A stretch of 62,353 nucleotides of DNA from an uncultured bacterium (GCA_905216025.1 CAJMSE010000021.1:1-62353), one strand, 5' to 3'. Shown: positions 52,001 to 60,577, counted from the first letter of the stretch. Program-made: numbers and translations. The notes: a model not told the origin generated them from the sequence alone.

Positions 52001-53663
52001 GCACCGTAGCGTCTACCCCGCTGATGTCGAAACTGCCGTAGCGGAACGACGTCACCTTGGCGGCGGCGTCGAGCCGGGTGGTGCGCGCGAGCATGTCGGT
52101 GCCGCGGCCGTCGAGGTCGAGGCTGCACGTGACACCGTAGAGCGAGTCTTTCGGCATGAAATGGTGCAGGTTGAGATTGTCTATCCCGACGCGGGCCTTA
52201 TAGGCCATGGCTGCTGCATCGAACGTGCCGCTCAGCTTGACGCGGCCGCTGCCCTCGCGGGCGGTGAGGTCGGCGGTATAGCGCTGGCGGTCGGCACGGA
52301 CCCGGCCGTCGAGAGCTATGCCCGACGGTATGCGGTAGCCGGCCATGACCGATGGGTCGAGCAGGCCGGTGACGAAACCGAGATCGAACGTCCGGGCACT
52401 CAGCTTAATGTCTGCCATGAGGCGCTTCACGTCCGTGGGGTTCTCTGCCGAGCCGCTCGCCGAGAGGCGGAAGGCCGTGGGCAGCGATGCCTCAAGGCCG
52501 GTGATGTCTACCCGCTGCATGTTCCCGTCGGCCGAGCAGCGCACGCTGAGCGGGTGGTTCGGGTAGCGGCGGACAAACTGTGCGGGCATGCCGCCGCAGA
52601 ACATCATGATATCCTGCTTGCCGAGCGACGCACGGATGCGGGCATGCACCTTGCCGGGGCGGATGCTGTCCATGACGTTCATGTCGACAGACAGCTGCGC
52701 GTCGAGTTCCGAATCGGGCGTGCGCAGCACGAGCGAAGGCAGGCTGAGCCTCACGGAGTCGAGGCTGACAGGCCCTTCGAGGCGGTCGACGGCGATGCCG
52801 CTCTTCTCCCGCAGGCGGCAGTAGCGCAGGTTGAGGCGCGTGTCGGGCGCACGGAAGTAGATGGAGTCGATGCCGACGTTGATGTCCGAGAGGGCTATAT
52901 GGTTGTAGTCGAGCCCCTTGATGCGCGGCTCGAAGCGGTTGTCGTAGTTGAGAGTGCCGTCGTGCCAGTAGAAGCGGGCGAGGCTGTAGGCCGACTCGCC
53001 GAGGTCGAAGTCGCCTCCGGCGGCCGATGCCTTGCCCATGTATGCGCGTATACGCATGGTGTCGCCGGGCATGCTCAGGGTGATGCCGGAGCGCTCGACG
53101 GTGAGGCTGTCGACCATGATGCGCCACATGGTCTTTGCCGTAGAGGTGTCGGGGGGCACGGTGTCGCTGAGCTCCACGCTGAGGCGTGCGTCACGCAGGC
53201 GGGCATCGTTCAGCTCGACGAGCTGCCGGCCGAGGTCTATGCCGCGGCTCGACACGGTCATTCCGCCGAGCGTGCCGCGCACGCGGGCGGCCGCAACGAA
53301 GCCGGCGGTGTTCACCTTGGTGTCGCTAAGCTCGAAGGCGTCTATCACGACGCGGCCCTCAAAGAGGGGCATGAGCTGCACGTCGGCGACGAGGCGGCGG
53401 ATGTCGGCCACGGTGTCGCGCACCTGGGGCAGGGAGTCGTTGGGCTGGATGACCCTGAAATCGCTGATTGCGAGGTCAAGGGGAAAGGCCAGGCTGACCC
53501 TGCCGACGCTTATATCAAGCCCCGTACTCTCAGAGGCGTACGAGGCAACACGCTGCACCGCCCAGTTCTGCACGGGCGGCAGATAGAACAGGACGGTCAG
53601 TATTATGAATAGCAGGATGGGGCTCAGGAGGATGACACCAATCCACAAAAAAAACTTTTTCAT
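49023..53663 (-). CDS. tamB: TamB-like translocation/assembly module protein
   Basis: A 1546-residue AsmA/TamB-type protein. One N-terminal membrane helix (residues 5-27) anchors it to the inner membrane. A long repetitive beta-helical groove spans the periplasm, and the C-terminal TamB (DUF490) domain covers about residues 1100-1500 (GELRMVYNPADNLQLFGRYTLNQGEMKYELPIIPLKTF, NPRLNLSATEQVKTLV, FMWRKKADRFWQLLNF). With TamL it bridges the two membranes. First gene of the tamB-tamL operon; promoter at 53700-53707. Confidence 0.92.
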   Translation of the reverse strand: MKKFFLWIGVILLSPILLFIILTVLFYLPPVQNWAVQRVASYASESTGLDISVGRVSLAFPLDLAISDFRVIQPNDSLPQVRDTVADIRRLVADVQLMPLFEGRVVIDAFELSDTKVNTAGFVAAARVRGTLGGMTVSSRGIDLGRQLVELNDARLRDARLSVELSDTVPPDTSTAKTMWRIMVDSLTVERSGITLSMPGDTMRIRAYMGKASAAGGDFDLGESAYSLARFYWHDGTLNYDNRFEPRIKGLDYNHIALSDINVGIDSIYFRAPDTRLNLRYCRLREKSGIAVDRLEGPVSLDSVRLSLPSLVLRTPDSELDAQLSVDMNVMDSIRPGKVHARIRASLGKQDIMMFCGGMPAQFVRRYPNHPLSVRCSADGNMQRVDITGLEASLPTAFRLSASGSAENPTDVKRLMADIKLSARTFDLGFVTGLLDPSVMAGYRIPSGIALDGRVRADRQRYTADLTAREGSGRVKLSGTFDAAAMAYKARVGIDNLNLHHFMPKDSLYGVTCSLDLDGRGTDMLARTTRLDAAAKVTSFRYGSFDISGVDATVRIRDGVGHAAIDSRNDLLYGTIVADALMDTRRVQATVSTDLSKADLYRLRVMDRPFEAAMCAHVDIASDLKDYYMVKGLFNDLTVRDERRAYRPADVVVDATTRRDTTWAKLYSGNLELFLSASGGYELLMKQGQDLADRIMKQMAEKTIDQPALQAVLPVMDVRLRSGNDNPFAGFLKAKGVSFGDMAFALNTSPATGINGDMHIFSLVADSMKIDTVRMRIVQDDATVRFNGQVRNGPKNPQFVFNTLFDGSILERGAELSVRYYDAENRLGASLGTRAEVCDSGINVRLFPDRPILGYKEFNLNRDNYIFMGRDKKILANVDLIADDGTGVKIYSEGEGAADPDMLQDITVSLNKFDLDRITSVIPYAPRMSGLLNGDFRVMQDSREKFTVLSDLSVDRMTYESCPIGDISSEFAYLQKDDESHYVSALLTRNGRDIGTLTGTYTHVGNGYLDATFNMERFPLAIVNGFVPDQIIGFDGYAEGKVDIKGETSRPQVNGEIYLDSAYMVSVPYGVNLRADNRPMRIVGSNLLFENFTFYAAGSNPLGINGNVNFSNLDNVRLDMRMQARNYKIIDAKQTRKSVAYGKAYVNFGAILNGSLENLKMRGQLDVLGNTDMTYILKDSPLNTDDRLKDLVTFTDFRDTAEVKVNRPAPGGLDMMLMMNVESGARIMCALNADQSNYVNLEGGGELRMVYNPADNLQLFGRYTLNQGEMKYELPIIPLKTFTIQEGSYIEFTGDPMNPRLNLSATEQVKTLVAAETGNSRSVLFTCGVRVTKTLSDMGLEFTLDAPEDMAIKNELAAMSVEQRGKLAVTMLTTGMYLADGNTGGFSMNSALNSFLQSEINNITKSAMRTIDLSLGLDQSADAYGNTHTDYSFKFAKRFWNNRVNFVIGGKISGGGDSGPEDQDQTLIDNVSLEYRLDQTAMRYVRLFYNKAANDLLEGRISEYGAGFMWRKKADRFWQLLNFRGDDKAAVNQMKTDTLKTNEEKK

Positions 53664-53699
53664 TATAAAACTATTGCACTATAGCATTAATACTATCTG

Positions 53700-53707
53700 C
53701 AAAAGTA
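53700..53707 (-). promoter_or_regulatory. tamB: -7 promoter element of tamB
   Basis: The minus strand reads TACTTTTG, 36 bp upstream of the start codon. Confidence 0.6.
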
Positions 53708-53762
53708 AGCAATTTTTCGGCAAAGGGCGGACGGTTTCAGTAAAAAAAACAACAATTTGGTG

Positions 53763-54431
53763 TTATTTAGATATCTCGTGCCACAGCCTGTCGTCGGGCA
53801 GAGGGGCCTCGACGGAGATAAGCCGGTGGCTCACAGGGTGCTCGAACTCTATGCGGCGGGCGTGAAGCGAGATGCTCCCGTCGGGATTGCTGCGGCGCGC
53901 GCCGTACTTGAGGTCGCCCCGGATGGGGCATCCCATGGCTGCGAGCTGGCAGCGTATCTGGTGATGGCGGCCCGTCATGAGGCGCACCTCGAGCAGACTA
54001 TAGTTGTCGCTGCGGCCTATGGCACGGTAGCTGAGCACGGCCTTCTTCGACTGCGGCACCTCGCGGCCGTAGACGTAGCTCTTGTTCTGCTTCTCGTTGC
54101 GCACGATCCACCCCGTGAGGGTGTCTTCGGGCACGGCCGGGGCATTACGCGTGATGGCCCAGTAGGTCTTGTGCACGTCGCCGCAGCGGAACATTTCGTT
54201 GAGCCGCGCGAGGGCCTTCGACGTGCGGGCAAAGACAACGATGCCGCTCACGGGGCGGTCGAGGCGGTGGACCACACCGAGGAACACATTTCCGGGCTTG
54301 CCGTATTTAGCTTTGATATATGCCTTGACGGTCTCCGACAGCGGCGTGTCGCCGGTCTTGTCGCCCTGCACTATCTCGCCGGCAGCCTTGCTGACGATGA
54401 TGATATGGTTGTCTTCGTAGAGCGGAGTCAT
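53763..54431 (-). CDS. RluA family pseudouridine synthase
   Basis: A 222-residue enzyme without an S4 domain. NVFLGVVHRLDRPVSGIVVFARTSKALARL near residue 48 holds the catalytic Asp in HRLDRPVSG, and LLEVRLMTGRHHQIRCQLAAMGCPIRGDLKYG near residue 145 is the second family motif. It isomerises specific uridines in rRNA or tRNA; the target cannot be predicted. A terminator at 54477-54507 separates it from fabG. Confidence 0.93.
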   Translation of the reverse strand: MTPLYEDNHIIIVSKAAGEIVQGDKTGDTPLSETVKAYIKAKYGKPGNVFLGVVHRLDRPVSGIVVFARTSKALARLNEMFRCGDVHKTYWAITRNAPAVPEDTLTGWIVRNEKQNKSYVYGREVPQSKKAVLSYRAIGRSDNYSLLEVRLMTGRHHQIRCQLAAMGCPIRGDLKYGARRSNPDGSISLHARRIEFEHPVSHRLISVEAPLPDDRLWHEISK

Positions 54432-54476
54432 TATATAATAAGGTATGAGAACGGATTAAATAGGGTAAAAGAAAAA

Positions 54477-54507
54477 CCGGCGAGACATATCAGACATGCC
54501 CCGCCGG
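54477..54507 (-). terminator. Intrinsic terminator of fabG
   Basis: CCGGCG and CGCCGG with further pairing between (GACAT/ATGCC partly) form a stem followed by TTTTTCTTTT on the minus strand, 17 bp past the fabG stop. Confidence 0.65.
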
Positions 54508-54523
54508 CCAACAATGAAATGTA

Positions 54524-55282
54524 CTACATGTTCATTCCGCCATCGATCTGGATAACCTGGCCCGACACGTAGCTCGACATGTCGGAAGCGAGGAAGAGGC
54601 AGACGTTGGCAATATCTTCGACCTGACCGCCGCGGCGGAGGGGTATCTTCTTCATCCAGTCGGCACGGATCTCAGCGGGAAGCTGTGCCGTCATGGCCGT
54701 CTCGATGAATCCGGGAGCCACGGCGTTGGCGCGTACGCCCTTCGGGCCGAGCTCCTGGGCGATAGACTTGGCCAGTCCTATCATGCCGGCCTTCGAGGCA
54801 GAGTAGTTACACTGTCCGGCATTGCCATGCACGCCGACAACCGACGACATGTTGATGATGGAGCCGCCACGCTGGCGCAGCATTATGGGCGCACAGGCAT
54901 GGATGAAGTTGAACGCCGACTTGAGGTTGACGTTGAGCACTGCATCCCACTGTGCCTCGGTCATGCGGAGCATCAGTCCGTCCTTGGTGATGCCGGCATT
55001 GTTTACCAGCACGTCTATCGTGCCGAAGTCGCTGTGTATCTGTTTCACCACCGTGTCGGTAGCGGCAAAGTCGGAAGCATCGCCGGCGTATGCACGGCAG
55101 GTGACGCCGAGCGACTCTATCTCCTTGCGTGTAGCCTCGAGACCGGCGGCCATATCGTCGTTAAGCACGAGGTCTGTTATTGCAATGTTAGCGCCTTCCT
55201 GCGCAAACTTAATGGCCACGGCCTTTCCGATGCCGCGCGCAGCTCCTGTGATGAGAGCTGTCTTACCTGTCAATAATCCCAT
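54524..55282 (-). CDS. fabG: 3-oxoacyl-[acyl-carrier-protein] reductase
   Basis: A 252-residue short-chain dehydrogenase. ALITGAARGIGKAVAIKF (NADPH binding) near residue 9, VLVNNAGITKDGLMLRM near residue 89, the catalytic Ser in INMSSVVGVHGNAGQ and YSASKAGMIGLAKSIA (Tyr, Lys) near residue 160 are present. The tail QVIQIDGGMNM is typical of FabG. It reduces 3-oxoacyl-ACP in fatty-acid synthesis. It lies 48 bp behind a TetR gene and probably shares its transcript. Confidence 0.92.
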   Translation of the reverse strand: MGLLTGKTALITGAARGIGKAVAIKFAQEGANIAITDLVLNDDMAAGLEATRKEIESLGVTCRAYAGDASDFAATDTVVKQIHSDFGTIDVLVNNAGITKDGLMLRMTEAQWDAVLNVNLKSAFNFIHACAPIMLRQRGGSIINMSSVVGVHGNAGQCNYSASKAGMIGLAKSIAQELGPKGVRANAVAPGFIETAMTAQLPAEIRADWMKKIPLRRGGQVEDIANVCLFLASDMSSYVSGQVIQIDGGMNM

Positions 55283-55330
55283 TTTTCTATTTGTTTATTT
55301 GTTGATTAACATTCTTTCGTTATCTCCATG

Positions 55331-55924
55331 CTACCGGAGCATGTTCTTGCCGAGCGCTCCGTAGACCACCTTGGCCACGAGGGGCTTGCTCATCTCCTCG
55401 GTCATGCCGTGGCCGAGACGGCCGTATATGTACGGCACCTCAAGCCCCTTGATGCAGTAGTGGGTGATGTCGGCCACGAGGTCCACGTTCTCTATGTCGA
55501 ACTCGCCATCGGCCTTACCCTCGGCATATACCTTGCGGAAGAGCTCTATCTCGTCTTCATCGAAGTTTTTTCTCACCTTCTCCACCATCCAGATGTTGCG
55601 GAAGAACTCCGCGCGCAGATTGCCGTTGCGCACGACGGTTTCCTTTATCATGCTCAGGTGCGTGTAGATGAGCTCTATTATCTTGTCCTGCGGACGTATC
55701 TTCTTTGCCGCCACCTCGTCGAGCTTGTCGGAGAGGCGCTCCAACTCCGACTCTATGACGGCATAATATACATCCTCCTTGCTCTTGAAGTATGTATAGA
55801 GCGTACGGCGTCCCTTGCCGGACGACACCGCGATGTCGTTCATCGTAGTGTTCTCAAGTCCGTTCTTCGCAAACAGCTGCCGTGCTACATCTACCAGTTT
55901 TTGTCTTGTTTTCGATATTGACAT
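55331..55924 (-). CDS. TetR/AcrR family regulator
   Basis: A 197-residue repressor-type protein. The helix-turn-helix is KLVDVARQLFAKNGLENTTMNDIAVSSGKGRRTLYTYFKSKEDVYYAVIESEL (residues 10-62); the C-terminal ligand domain is all-helical. Placed ahead of fabG, it may sense a lipid-pathway signal (inference). A palindrome overlapping its own promoter suggests autorepression. Confidence 0.9.
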   Translation of the reverse strand: MSISKTRQKLVDVARQLFAKNGLENTTMNDIAVSSGKGRRTLYTYFKSKEDVYYAVIESELERLSDKLDEVAAKKIRPQDKIIELIYTHLSMIKETVVRNGNLRAEFFRNIWMVEKVRKNFDEDEIELFRKVYAEGKADGEFDIENVDLVADITHYCIKGLEVPYIYGRLGHGMTEEMSKPLVAKVVYGALGKNMLR

Positions 55925-55950
55925 ATTCTTACGCCCTTGCTAAAGATATA

Positions 55951-55981
55951 TTGCACATTGCAAATATCATGTGCAAAAGTA
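55951..55981 (-). promoter_or_regulatory. Promoter and candidate operator of the TetR-fabG operon
   Basis: The -7 element TACTTTTG (minus strand) lies at 55974-55981. TTGCACAT (55951-55958) and ATGTGCAA (55969-55976) form an 8-bp inverted repeat with a 10-bp spacer that overlaps this element, a fitting place and size for a TetR dimer site. Confidence 0.5.
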
Positions 55982-56297
55982 TTAATTTAATTTCAATTCA
56001 GCAAATAAAACAACGATAAATAAAATGCAGTGGCGTGCTTTTGACGATGCAACGGGCGGCTTCTGACGATGCAACGGACAACCCGCGACGGTGTGACGGA
56101 CAGCCCGCCATGGATGGCCGGCCACTTCCAAACAGGTCTTTGAGAGCTATCAAAAGTGTTTTTGAGAACTAAGCCAAGTGTTTTTGAGAGCTGGCAAAAA
56201 TACAGCCGGACGGCATAGCAAACGCAAGAGAAGCGGGCAAGGAATGCTCCGTACGCAAAAAGTTACGTAAAAATTTGCTGGTTACGAAAAAAAGCAG
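55982..56297. other. Non-coding spacer with short repeats
   Basis: No gene is supported. It holds three related GACG(A/G)TG(C/T)(A/G)ACGG units (56041-56105) and a stretch with TGTTTTTGAGA repeats (56140-56200). Positions 56146-56170 repeat 18804-18828 in reverse orientation with one mismatch. Confidence 0.6.
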
Positions 56298-56305
56298 TAC
56301 CTTTG
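56298..56305 (+). promoter_or_regulatory. -7 promoter element of the tRNA gene
   Basis: TACCTTTG, an exact consensus match 25 bp upstream of the tRNA 5' end. Confidence 0.65.
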
Positions 56306-56329
56306 CACCGCAATTAAGAAATACAACAT

Positions 56330-56402
56330 CGCGGAGTGGAGCAGTTGGTAGCTCGCCAGGCTCATAACCTGGAGGTCGCATGTTCGAATCCTGCCTCCGC
56401 AA
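56330..56402 (+). tRNA. tRNA-fMet (CAT), initiator type
   Basis: A full cloverleaf: acceptor CGCGGAG with CTCCGCA, anticodon loop CTCATAA, T arm TTCGAATCC. The first pair is C1 against A72, the mismatch that marks initiator tRNA. The anticodon stem has two rather than three consecutive G-C pairs next to the loop (CCAGG/CCTGG). CCA is not encoded. Confidence 0.88.
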
Positions 56403-56659
56403 CAAAGCAGTGGATAGCAAACCGGAAACGGCAAGCTATCCACTTTTTCATTTAATATCACCTACTTCTTCATTTCATGTCATCTGCCTTTTCACTCTGC
56501 TGAAAGCCTCACCGCCATGCCGGACGCACTGCCGGCATAAGACTATCAGGATTTGTCTAAGAGCATATTGACAGACAATATCATTTTTTATTTCCCTCTT
56601 TAAGCACCTATCTCGCTGATTTTAGCTATGTTTGCACATAAACTTAAAACAACAAGGCG

Positions 56660-58237
56660 ATGGAAAATAAGCAGCTGAAACTATGCCCCGTGGGCATACA
56701 GACGTTTTCAAAAATAATAGAAGGCAACTTCCTTTATATTGACAAGACGGAATATGTATATCGCCTGGCGCACTCTGCGGTAAAGTCTTTCTTCCTGAAC
56801 AGGCCGCGCAGGTTCGGCAAGTCGCTGCTCACGTCTACGCTCAAATGCTATTTTGAAGGGCGGAAGGAGCTGTTCAAGGGACTGGCCATAGAGAAACTGG
56901 AAAGTGAATGGACGCAATATCCCGTGCTGCACTTTGACATGAGCCTCGGGAAACACATGGACAAGGAGGGCCTCGAGCGCTATCTTGCCAACAGACTCGC
57001 AGAATATGAAACGATATATGGCATCAGCCAGCCGGCGGTAGACAACAACGACCGCCTGACGGAACTCATCAAAAGGGCATACACACAGACCGGACAGCAG
57101 GTCGTGGTGCTCATTGATGAATACGACGCGCCGCTGCTCGACGTGATTCACGAGGACGTAAACCAGCCTATACTCCGCAACGTGATGCGCAACTTCTATT
57201 CGCCGCTGAAGGCATGCGACCCTTATCTGCGGTTCGTATTCCTCACAGGAATCACCAAATTCTCGCAACTCAGCATCTTCAGCGAACTGAACAATATCTC
57301 AAATATAAGCATGCTCGAACAGTATGCCGCCATCTGCGGAATAACGGAAGAAGAAATGCTAAGCCAGATGGACGCCCACATAGAGCATCTGGCCGGCAAA
57401 CTCAACATCACACACGATGAAATGGTGAACAAACTGAAAGATAAATACGACGGATACCACTTCACATGGCCGTCACCCGACATATACAATCCGTTCAGCC
57501 TGCTGAGTGCCTTTGCCTTCGAGACACTGAAAGACTACTGGTTCGGCAGCGGAACGCCGACATATCTGATAGAAATGCTGCGGAAGTTTGACGTCAATCC
57601 ATCCGAAATAGGAGGCAACCAGGCACTGTCCGCCGACTTCGATGCGCCCACGGAGCACATAATGAGCATCACGCCGCTGCTGTATCAGAGCGGATACGTC
57701 ACGATAAAGGAGTATGACGAGATGAGCGAGATATATACGCTCGACATTCCCAACAATGAGATACGCGTAGGACTGATGCGCAGCCTGCTGCCGAACTACG
57801 TCAAGCAAGCTACGATGGCGGGAAACACGACGGTAGCAAAGATGTCTGTCGCGATACGCCGGGGCAACATGGACGAAGCCCTGAAGATGCTGCAAGACTT
57901 TCTGACGACCGTGCCCTACTGCGACAACACAAACTACGAGGGGCATTACCAGCAAATGCTCTACATCATCTTCAGTCTGCTCGGGTATTATGTGGATGTT
58001 GAAGTGAGGACGGCACGCGGACGCGTGGACACGGTGATGCGTACGGCCGACACATTATATATAATAGAGTTGAAACTGAACAGGTCGGCCGAGGCTGCCA
58101 TGAGGCAGATAAGCATCAACGACTATCCCAAACGGTTCGCGCTATGCGGCCTGCCGGTGGTGAAGGTCGGCATCAACTTCGATTACGAGAAGAAGACCAT
58201 CAGCGAATGGGAGATTGAGCCGGCGAAGCTCCCATAA
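56660..58237 (+). CDS. AAA-ATPase-like protein with PD-(D/E)XK nuclease-like domain
   Basis: A 525-residue protein of a type that is multi-copy in Prevotella and Bacteroides. It opens KLCPVGIQTFSKIIEGNFLYIDKTEYVYRLA, then Walker A-like FLNRPRRFGKSLLTSTLKCYF near residue 47 and VVVLIDEYDAPLLDVI (Walker B) near residue 150. The C terminus from about residue 430 carries a PDDEXK_9-like domain: GYYVDVEVRTARGRVDTVMRTADTLYIIELKLN with the D-x(n)-ExK pattern. Role unknown; often regarded as a mobile or conflict-related gene. It overlaps the converging GDSL gene by 38 bp. Confidence 0.87.
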   Translation: MENKQLKLCPVGIQTFSKIIEGNFLYIDKTEYVYRLAHSAVKSFFLNRPRRFGKSLLTSTLKCYFEGRKELFKGLAIEKLESEWTQYPVLHFDMSLGKHMDKEGLERYLANRLAEYETIYGISQPAVDNNDRLTELIKRAYTQTGQQVVVLIDEYDAPLLDVIHEDVNQPILRNVMRNFYSPLKACDPYLRFVFLTGITKFSQLSIFSELNNISNISMLEQYAAICGITEEEMLSQMDAHIEHLAGKLNITHDEMVNKLKDKYDGYHFTWPSPDIYNPFSLLSAFAFETLKDYWFGSGTPTYLIEMLRKFDVNPSEIGGNQALSADFDAPTEHIMSITPLLYQSGYVTIKEYDEMSEIYTLDIPNNEIRVGLMRSLLPNYVKQATMAGNTTVAKMSVAIRRGNMDEALKMLQDFLTTVPYCDNTNYEGHYQQMLYIIFSLLGYYVDVEVRTARGRVDTVMRTADTLYIIELKLNRSAEAAMRQISINDYPKRFALCGLPVVKVGINFDYEKKTISEWEIEPAKLP

Positions 58238-58916
58238 GTTCATTTATATACCGGCGGAGCTCGAACGCCCACAGCTTATAGCCCTGCGGGGAGAGGTGCA
58301 GGCCGTCGGAGGTGAGCTCGCGGCGCATGACATTCGTGCCGCGGCGGACAAACTTGGGGTAAAGGTCTATGTAGCGAATGCCCGCCTCGGAGCAGTGGGC
58401 TGCAAGCAGCCGGTTTATCTCAGGCACATCATCGGTCTTTCCCTCGAGGCGCTTCCACCGCCCGGTGCTCTCGTCGATGGGCAGGAGGCTCTGCACGTAA
58501 AGCTCCGTCGCAGGGGCATCGCGGCGGATGCGGTCTATCAGCTGACACACAAGCGAGGCGACCTGACGCGGCGTGAGGCCGTGGCTGAGGTCGTTGATGC
58601 CAGCCAAGAGGAAAACGGCACGCGGACGGCCCGGCAATATCTGCACGAGACGGTGGGCGATGCCGGTGGCATCGTCGCCGGCAATGCCGCGGTTGAGGAC
58701 GTGAGGAGCACGGAGCAGTTTGCCCCAGTCGCCGCCAAACTCAGTGAGGCTGTTGCCAAGCATCACGATATCGGTGCTGTCGACGGCCGGAAGGATGGCA
58801 AAACGCTCCACCCGCTCGCCATAATGGCGGAACGGGCGGTAGCTCACTGTCTGCCCCGCCGCTGCGGCCGACATGGCAAGCGCAAGGGCAAGGGCTGAAA
58901 ATCTAATACGAATCAT
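58200..58916 (-). CDS. Exported GDSL/SGNH-type esterase
   Basis: A 238-residue hydrolase with a signal peptide (residues 1-20). VMLGNSLTEFGGDW near residue 50 gives the nucleophile Ser block, VLNRGIAGDDATGI the Gly block, VFLLAGINDLSHG near residue 100 the Asn block and SDGLHLSPQGYKLWA near residue 205 the Asp-x-x-His block. Substrates of such Bacteroidota enzymes are often acetylated sugars or lipids; none is implied here. It overlaps the M48 gene by one base (TGATG). Confidence 0.88.
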   Translation of the reverse strand: MIRIRFSALALALAMSAAAAGQTVSYRPFRHYGERVERFAILPAVDSTDIVMLGNSLTEFGGDWGKLLRAPHVLNRGIAGDDATGIAHRLVQILPGRPRAVFLLAGINDLSHGLTPRQVASLVCQLIDRIRRDAPATELYVQSLLPIDESTGRWKRLEGKTDDVPEINRLLAAHCSEAGIRYIDLYPKFVRRGTNVMRRELTSDGLHLSPQGYKLWAFELRRYINELMGASPAQSPIR

Positions 58917-59917
58917 CAGAACTGTTCAAGTATTCTAATCCTGCTCTCGGTGCTCGGATGGGTGCTGAAAAGCGAGTTTGCAAAACTCATCACACCCTGC
59001 GAGAAGCCCTGCGGGTGTATGATGTACATCTGGGCGATATCTTCACGGCCCACGCCGCCGAGGCCCGGGTCGCCGGAAATCTTGCGGAGCGCCGAGGCGA
59101 GGGCGAGCGGATTGCCGCAAAGCTCGGCACCGCCGGCATCGGCCATATACTCGCGCTTGCGGGAAATGGCAAAGCGGGTGAGGAGCGTGAAGAAGTAGGC
59201 GATGCCGCTGCACACGGCTCCGACGAGGAGTATCACCATCATCGAAAGGCCGTTGCCACGCTCATCGCTGCGCCGGCTGCCGCCGCCGAACCACATGGTA
59301 TGGTACATCATCTGCACGGTGATGCTCATAATGGCGGAGATGATGCCGACGAAGATGATGCTGACGACAAGCAGGCGGGTGTCGCGGTTGCGGATGTGGG
59401 TCAGCTCGTGGGCTATCACGCCGGCAAGTTCATCGTCGTCGAGCAGCTGCAAAAGGCCGGTCGTCACGGTGACGGTATAGCTGCCGCGGTCTATCCCGCT
59501 GGCAAAGGCGTTGAGCTGCGGGTCGTTGATGACGTTTATCTTCGGCATGTCCATGCCGCACGACATGCACAGGTTCTCCACGATGTTATATACCCGGGGA
59601 TTGTCGCGGCGCTCGAGGGTGCGCGCTCCAGTGGCCTGCCTTATCATCGAGGCATTGCCGAAATAGGCTATGATGAACCACACGCCGACACCGGCAACAA
59701 CCCACGGCACGGTACTGAGGAAGTATCCGTTGACGACATCGGCCTCAAAGACGTTCACCATCCGGCCCTGAGCGTCGTAATAGTAAGTGCCGAAGTAGTT
59801 GACGAGGGCAAGAAACACCCACACCGTGCCGAGAATTATCGCAGGAAACAGCAGCAGCAACAGTACGCTGAGCCTGTTGTTGCGCCGTATCTGGGTCTGC
59901 ATTCCTACATACTTCAT
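58916..59917 (-). CDS. M48 family membrane metalloprotease (HtpX-like)
   Basis: A 333-residue inner-membrane protease. Two N-terminal membrane spans (about residues 18-40 and 70-90), the zinc motif LAGVIAHELTHIRNRDTRLLVV near residue 165, further spans (about 185-250) and the third ligand Glu in KREYMADAGGAELCGNP near residue 258. HtpX-type enzymes remove damaged membrane proteins. It sits 3 bp behind the LemA gene, a very common pairing. Confidence 0.92.
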   Translation of the reverse strand: MKYVGMQTQIRRNNRLSVLLLLLFPAIILGTVWVFLALVNYFGTYYYDAQGRMVNVFEADVVNGYFLSTVPWVVAGVGVWFIIAYFGNASMIRQATGARTLERRDNPRVYNIVENLCMSCGMDMPKINVINDPQLNAFASGIDRGSYTVTVTTGLLQLLDDDELAGVIAHELTHIRNRDTRLLVVSIIFVGIISAIMSITVQMMYHTMWFGGGSRRSDERGNGLSMMVILLVGAVCSGIAYFFTLLTRFAISRKREYMADAGGAELCGNPLALASALRKISGDPGLGGVGREDIAQMYIIHPQGFSQGVMSFANSLFSTHPSTESRIRILEQF

Positions 59918-59920
59918 GGC

Positions 59921-60484
59921 TTAGAAATTAATCTCGGGTGCCTTGTCATAAGATGCGCGGTCGGCCTGGGGTATCTCGAACATCGGCTCGCGGCTGAAAC
60001 CGAACATGCCGGCAAAGATGTTGGAGGGGAAGGTCTGGACTGCATTGTTAAGTTCACGGGTCGCCGAATTGAAGAAACGGCGTGAGGCAGCGAGCTTGTT
60101 CTCAATGTCGGACACCTCGCCCTGCAACTGAAGGAAGTTCTGGTTGGCCTTCAGGTCGGGATATGCCTCAAGGGAAACACGCAGGCCGGAAAGGGCACTG
60201 CTCAGGGCGTTCTCGGCCACAATCTTATCGTTGATGGAGGTGGCGCCCATGGCTGCACTCCTTGCCTCGGTCACTCTCATCAGCACTTCCTTCTCGTGCG
60301 TGGCATAACCCTTAACCGTTGAAACCAGCTGGGGTATGAGATCGTGGCGCTGCTTGAGCTGCACGTCGATATTGGCAAACGCATTCTCGCGGTTGTTTCT
60401 CAACTTGACGAGATTGTTGTAAATACTGATGCACCATAATGCAATAACCACCACAATCACTAAAACAATAATTCCTGTTGTCAT
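59921..60484 (-). CDS. lemA: LemA family protein
   Basis: A 187-residue protein with one N-terminal membrane span (residues 3-22), the family start YNNLVKLRNNRENAFANIDVQLKQRHDLIPQLVSTVKGY and long helices ending NAVQTFPSNIFAGMFGFSREPMFEI. LemA is a membrane protein of unclear function, repeatedly found with HtpX-like proteases. Transcribed from 60570-60577 together with the protease and esterase genes. Confidence 0.93.
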   Translation of the reverse strand: MTTGIIVLVIVVVIALWCISIYNNLVKLRNNRENAFANIDVQLKQRHDLIPQLVSTVKGYATHEKEVLMRVTEARSAAMGATSINDKIVAENALSSALSGLRVSLEAYPDLKANQNFLQLQGEVSDIENKLAASRRFFNSATRELNNAVQTFPSNIFAGMFGFSREPMFEIPQADRASYDKAPEINF

Positions 60485-60569
60485 AATCCGTTGTATTTAT
60501 TATCTTGTTTATACTCTTTGCCGGCCCGCTATAGCACGGCCGGCACGAAAATATCCACCGTATCAAGTA

Positions 60570-60577
60570 CAAAAATA
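60570..60577 (-). promoter_or_regulatory. -7 promoter element of the lemA operon
   Basis: The minus strand reads TATTTTTG; it implies a leader of about 80 nt. Confidence 0.5.

Noticed and set aside
51978..53612. 544-residue plus-strand frame opposite tamB
   Set aside because: Antisense shadow with Ala/Val/Gly/His-rich composition and no family features; tamB on the other strand is clear.
56169..56420. 83-residue minus-strand reading frame over the tRNA gene (LLRRQDSNMRPPGYEPGELPTAPLR)
   Set aside because: This is the well-known false frame produced by reading a tRNA gene backwards; it covers the initiator tRNA.
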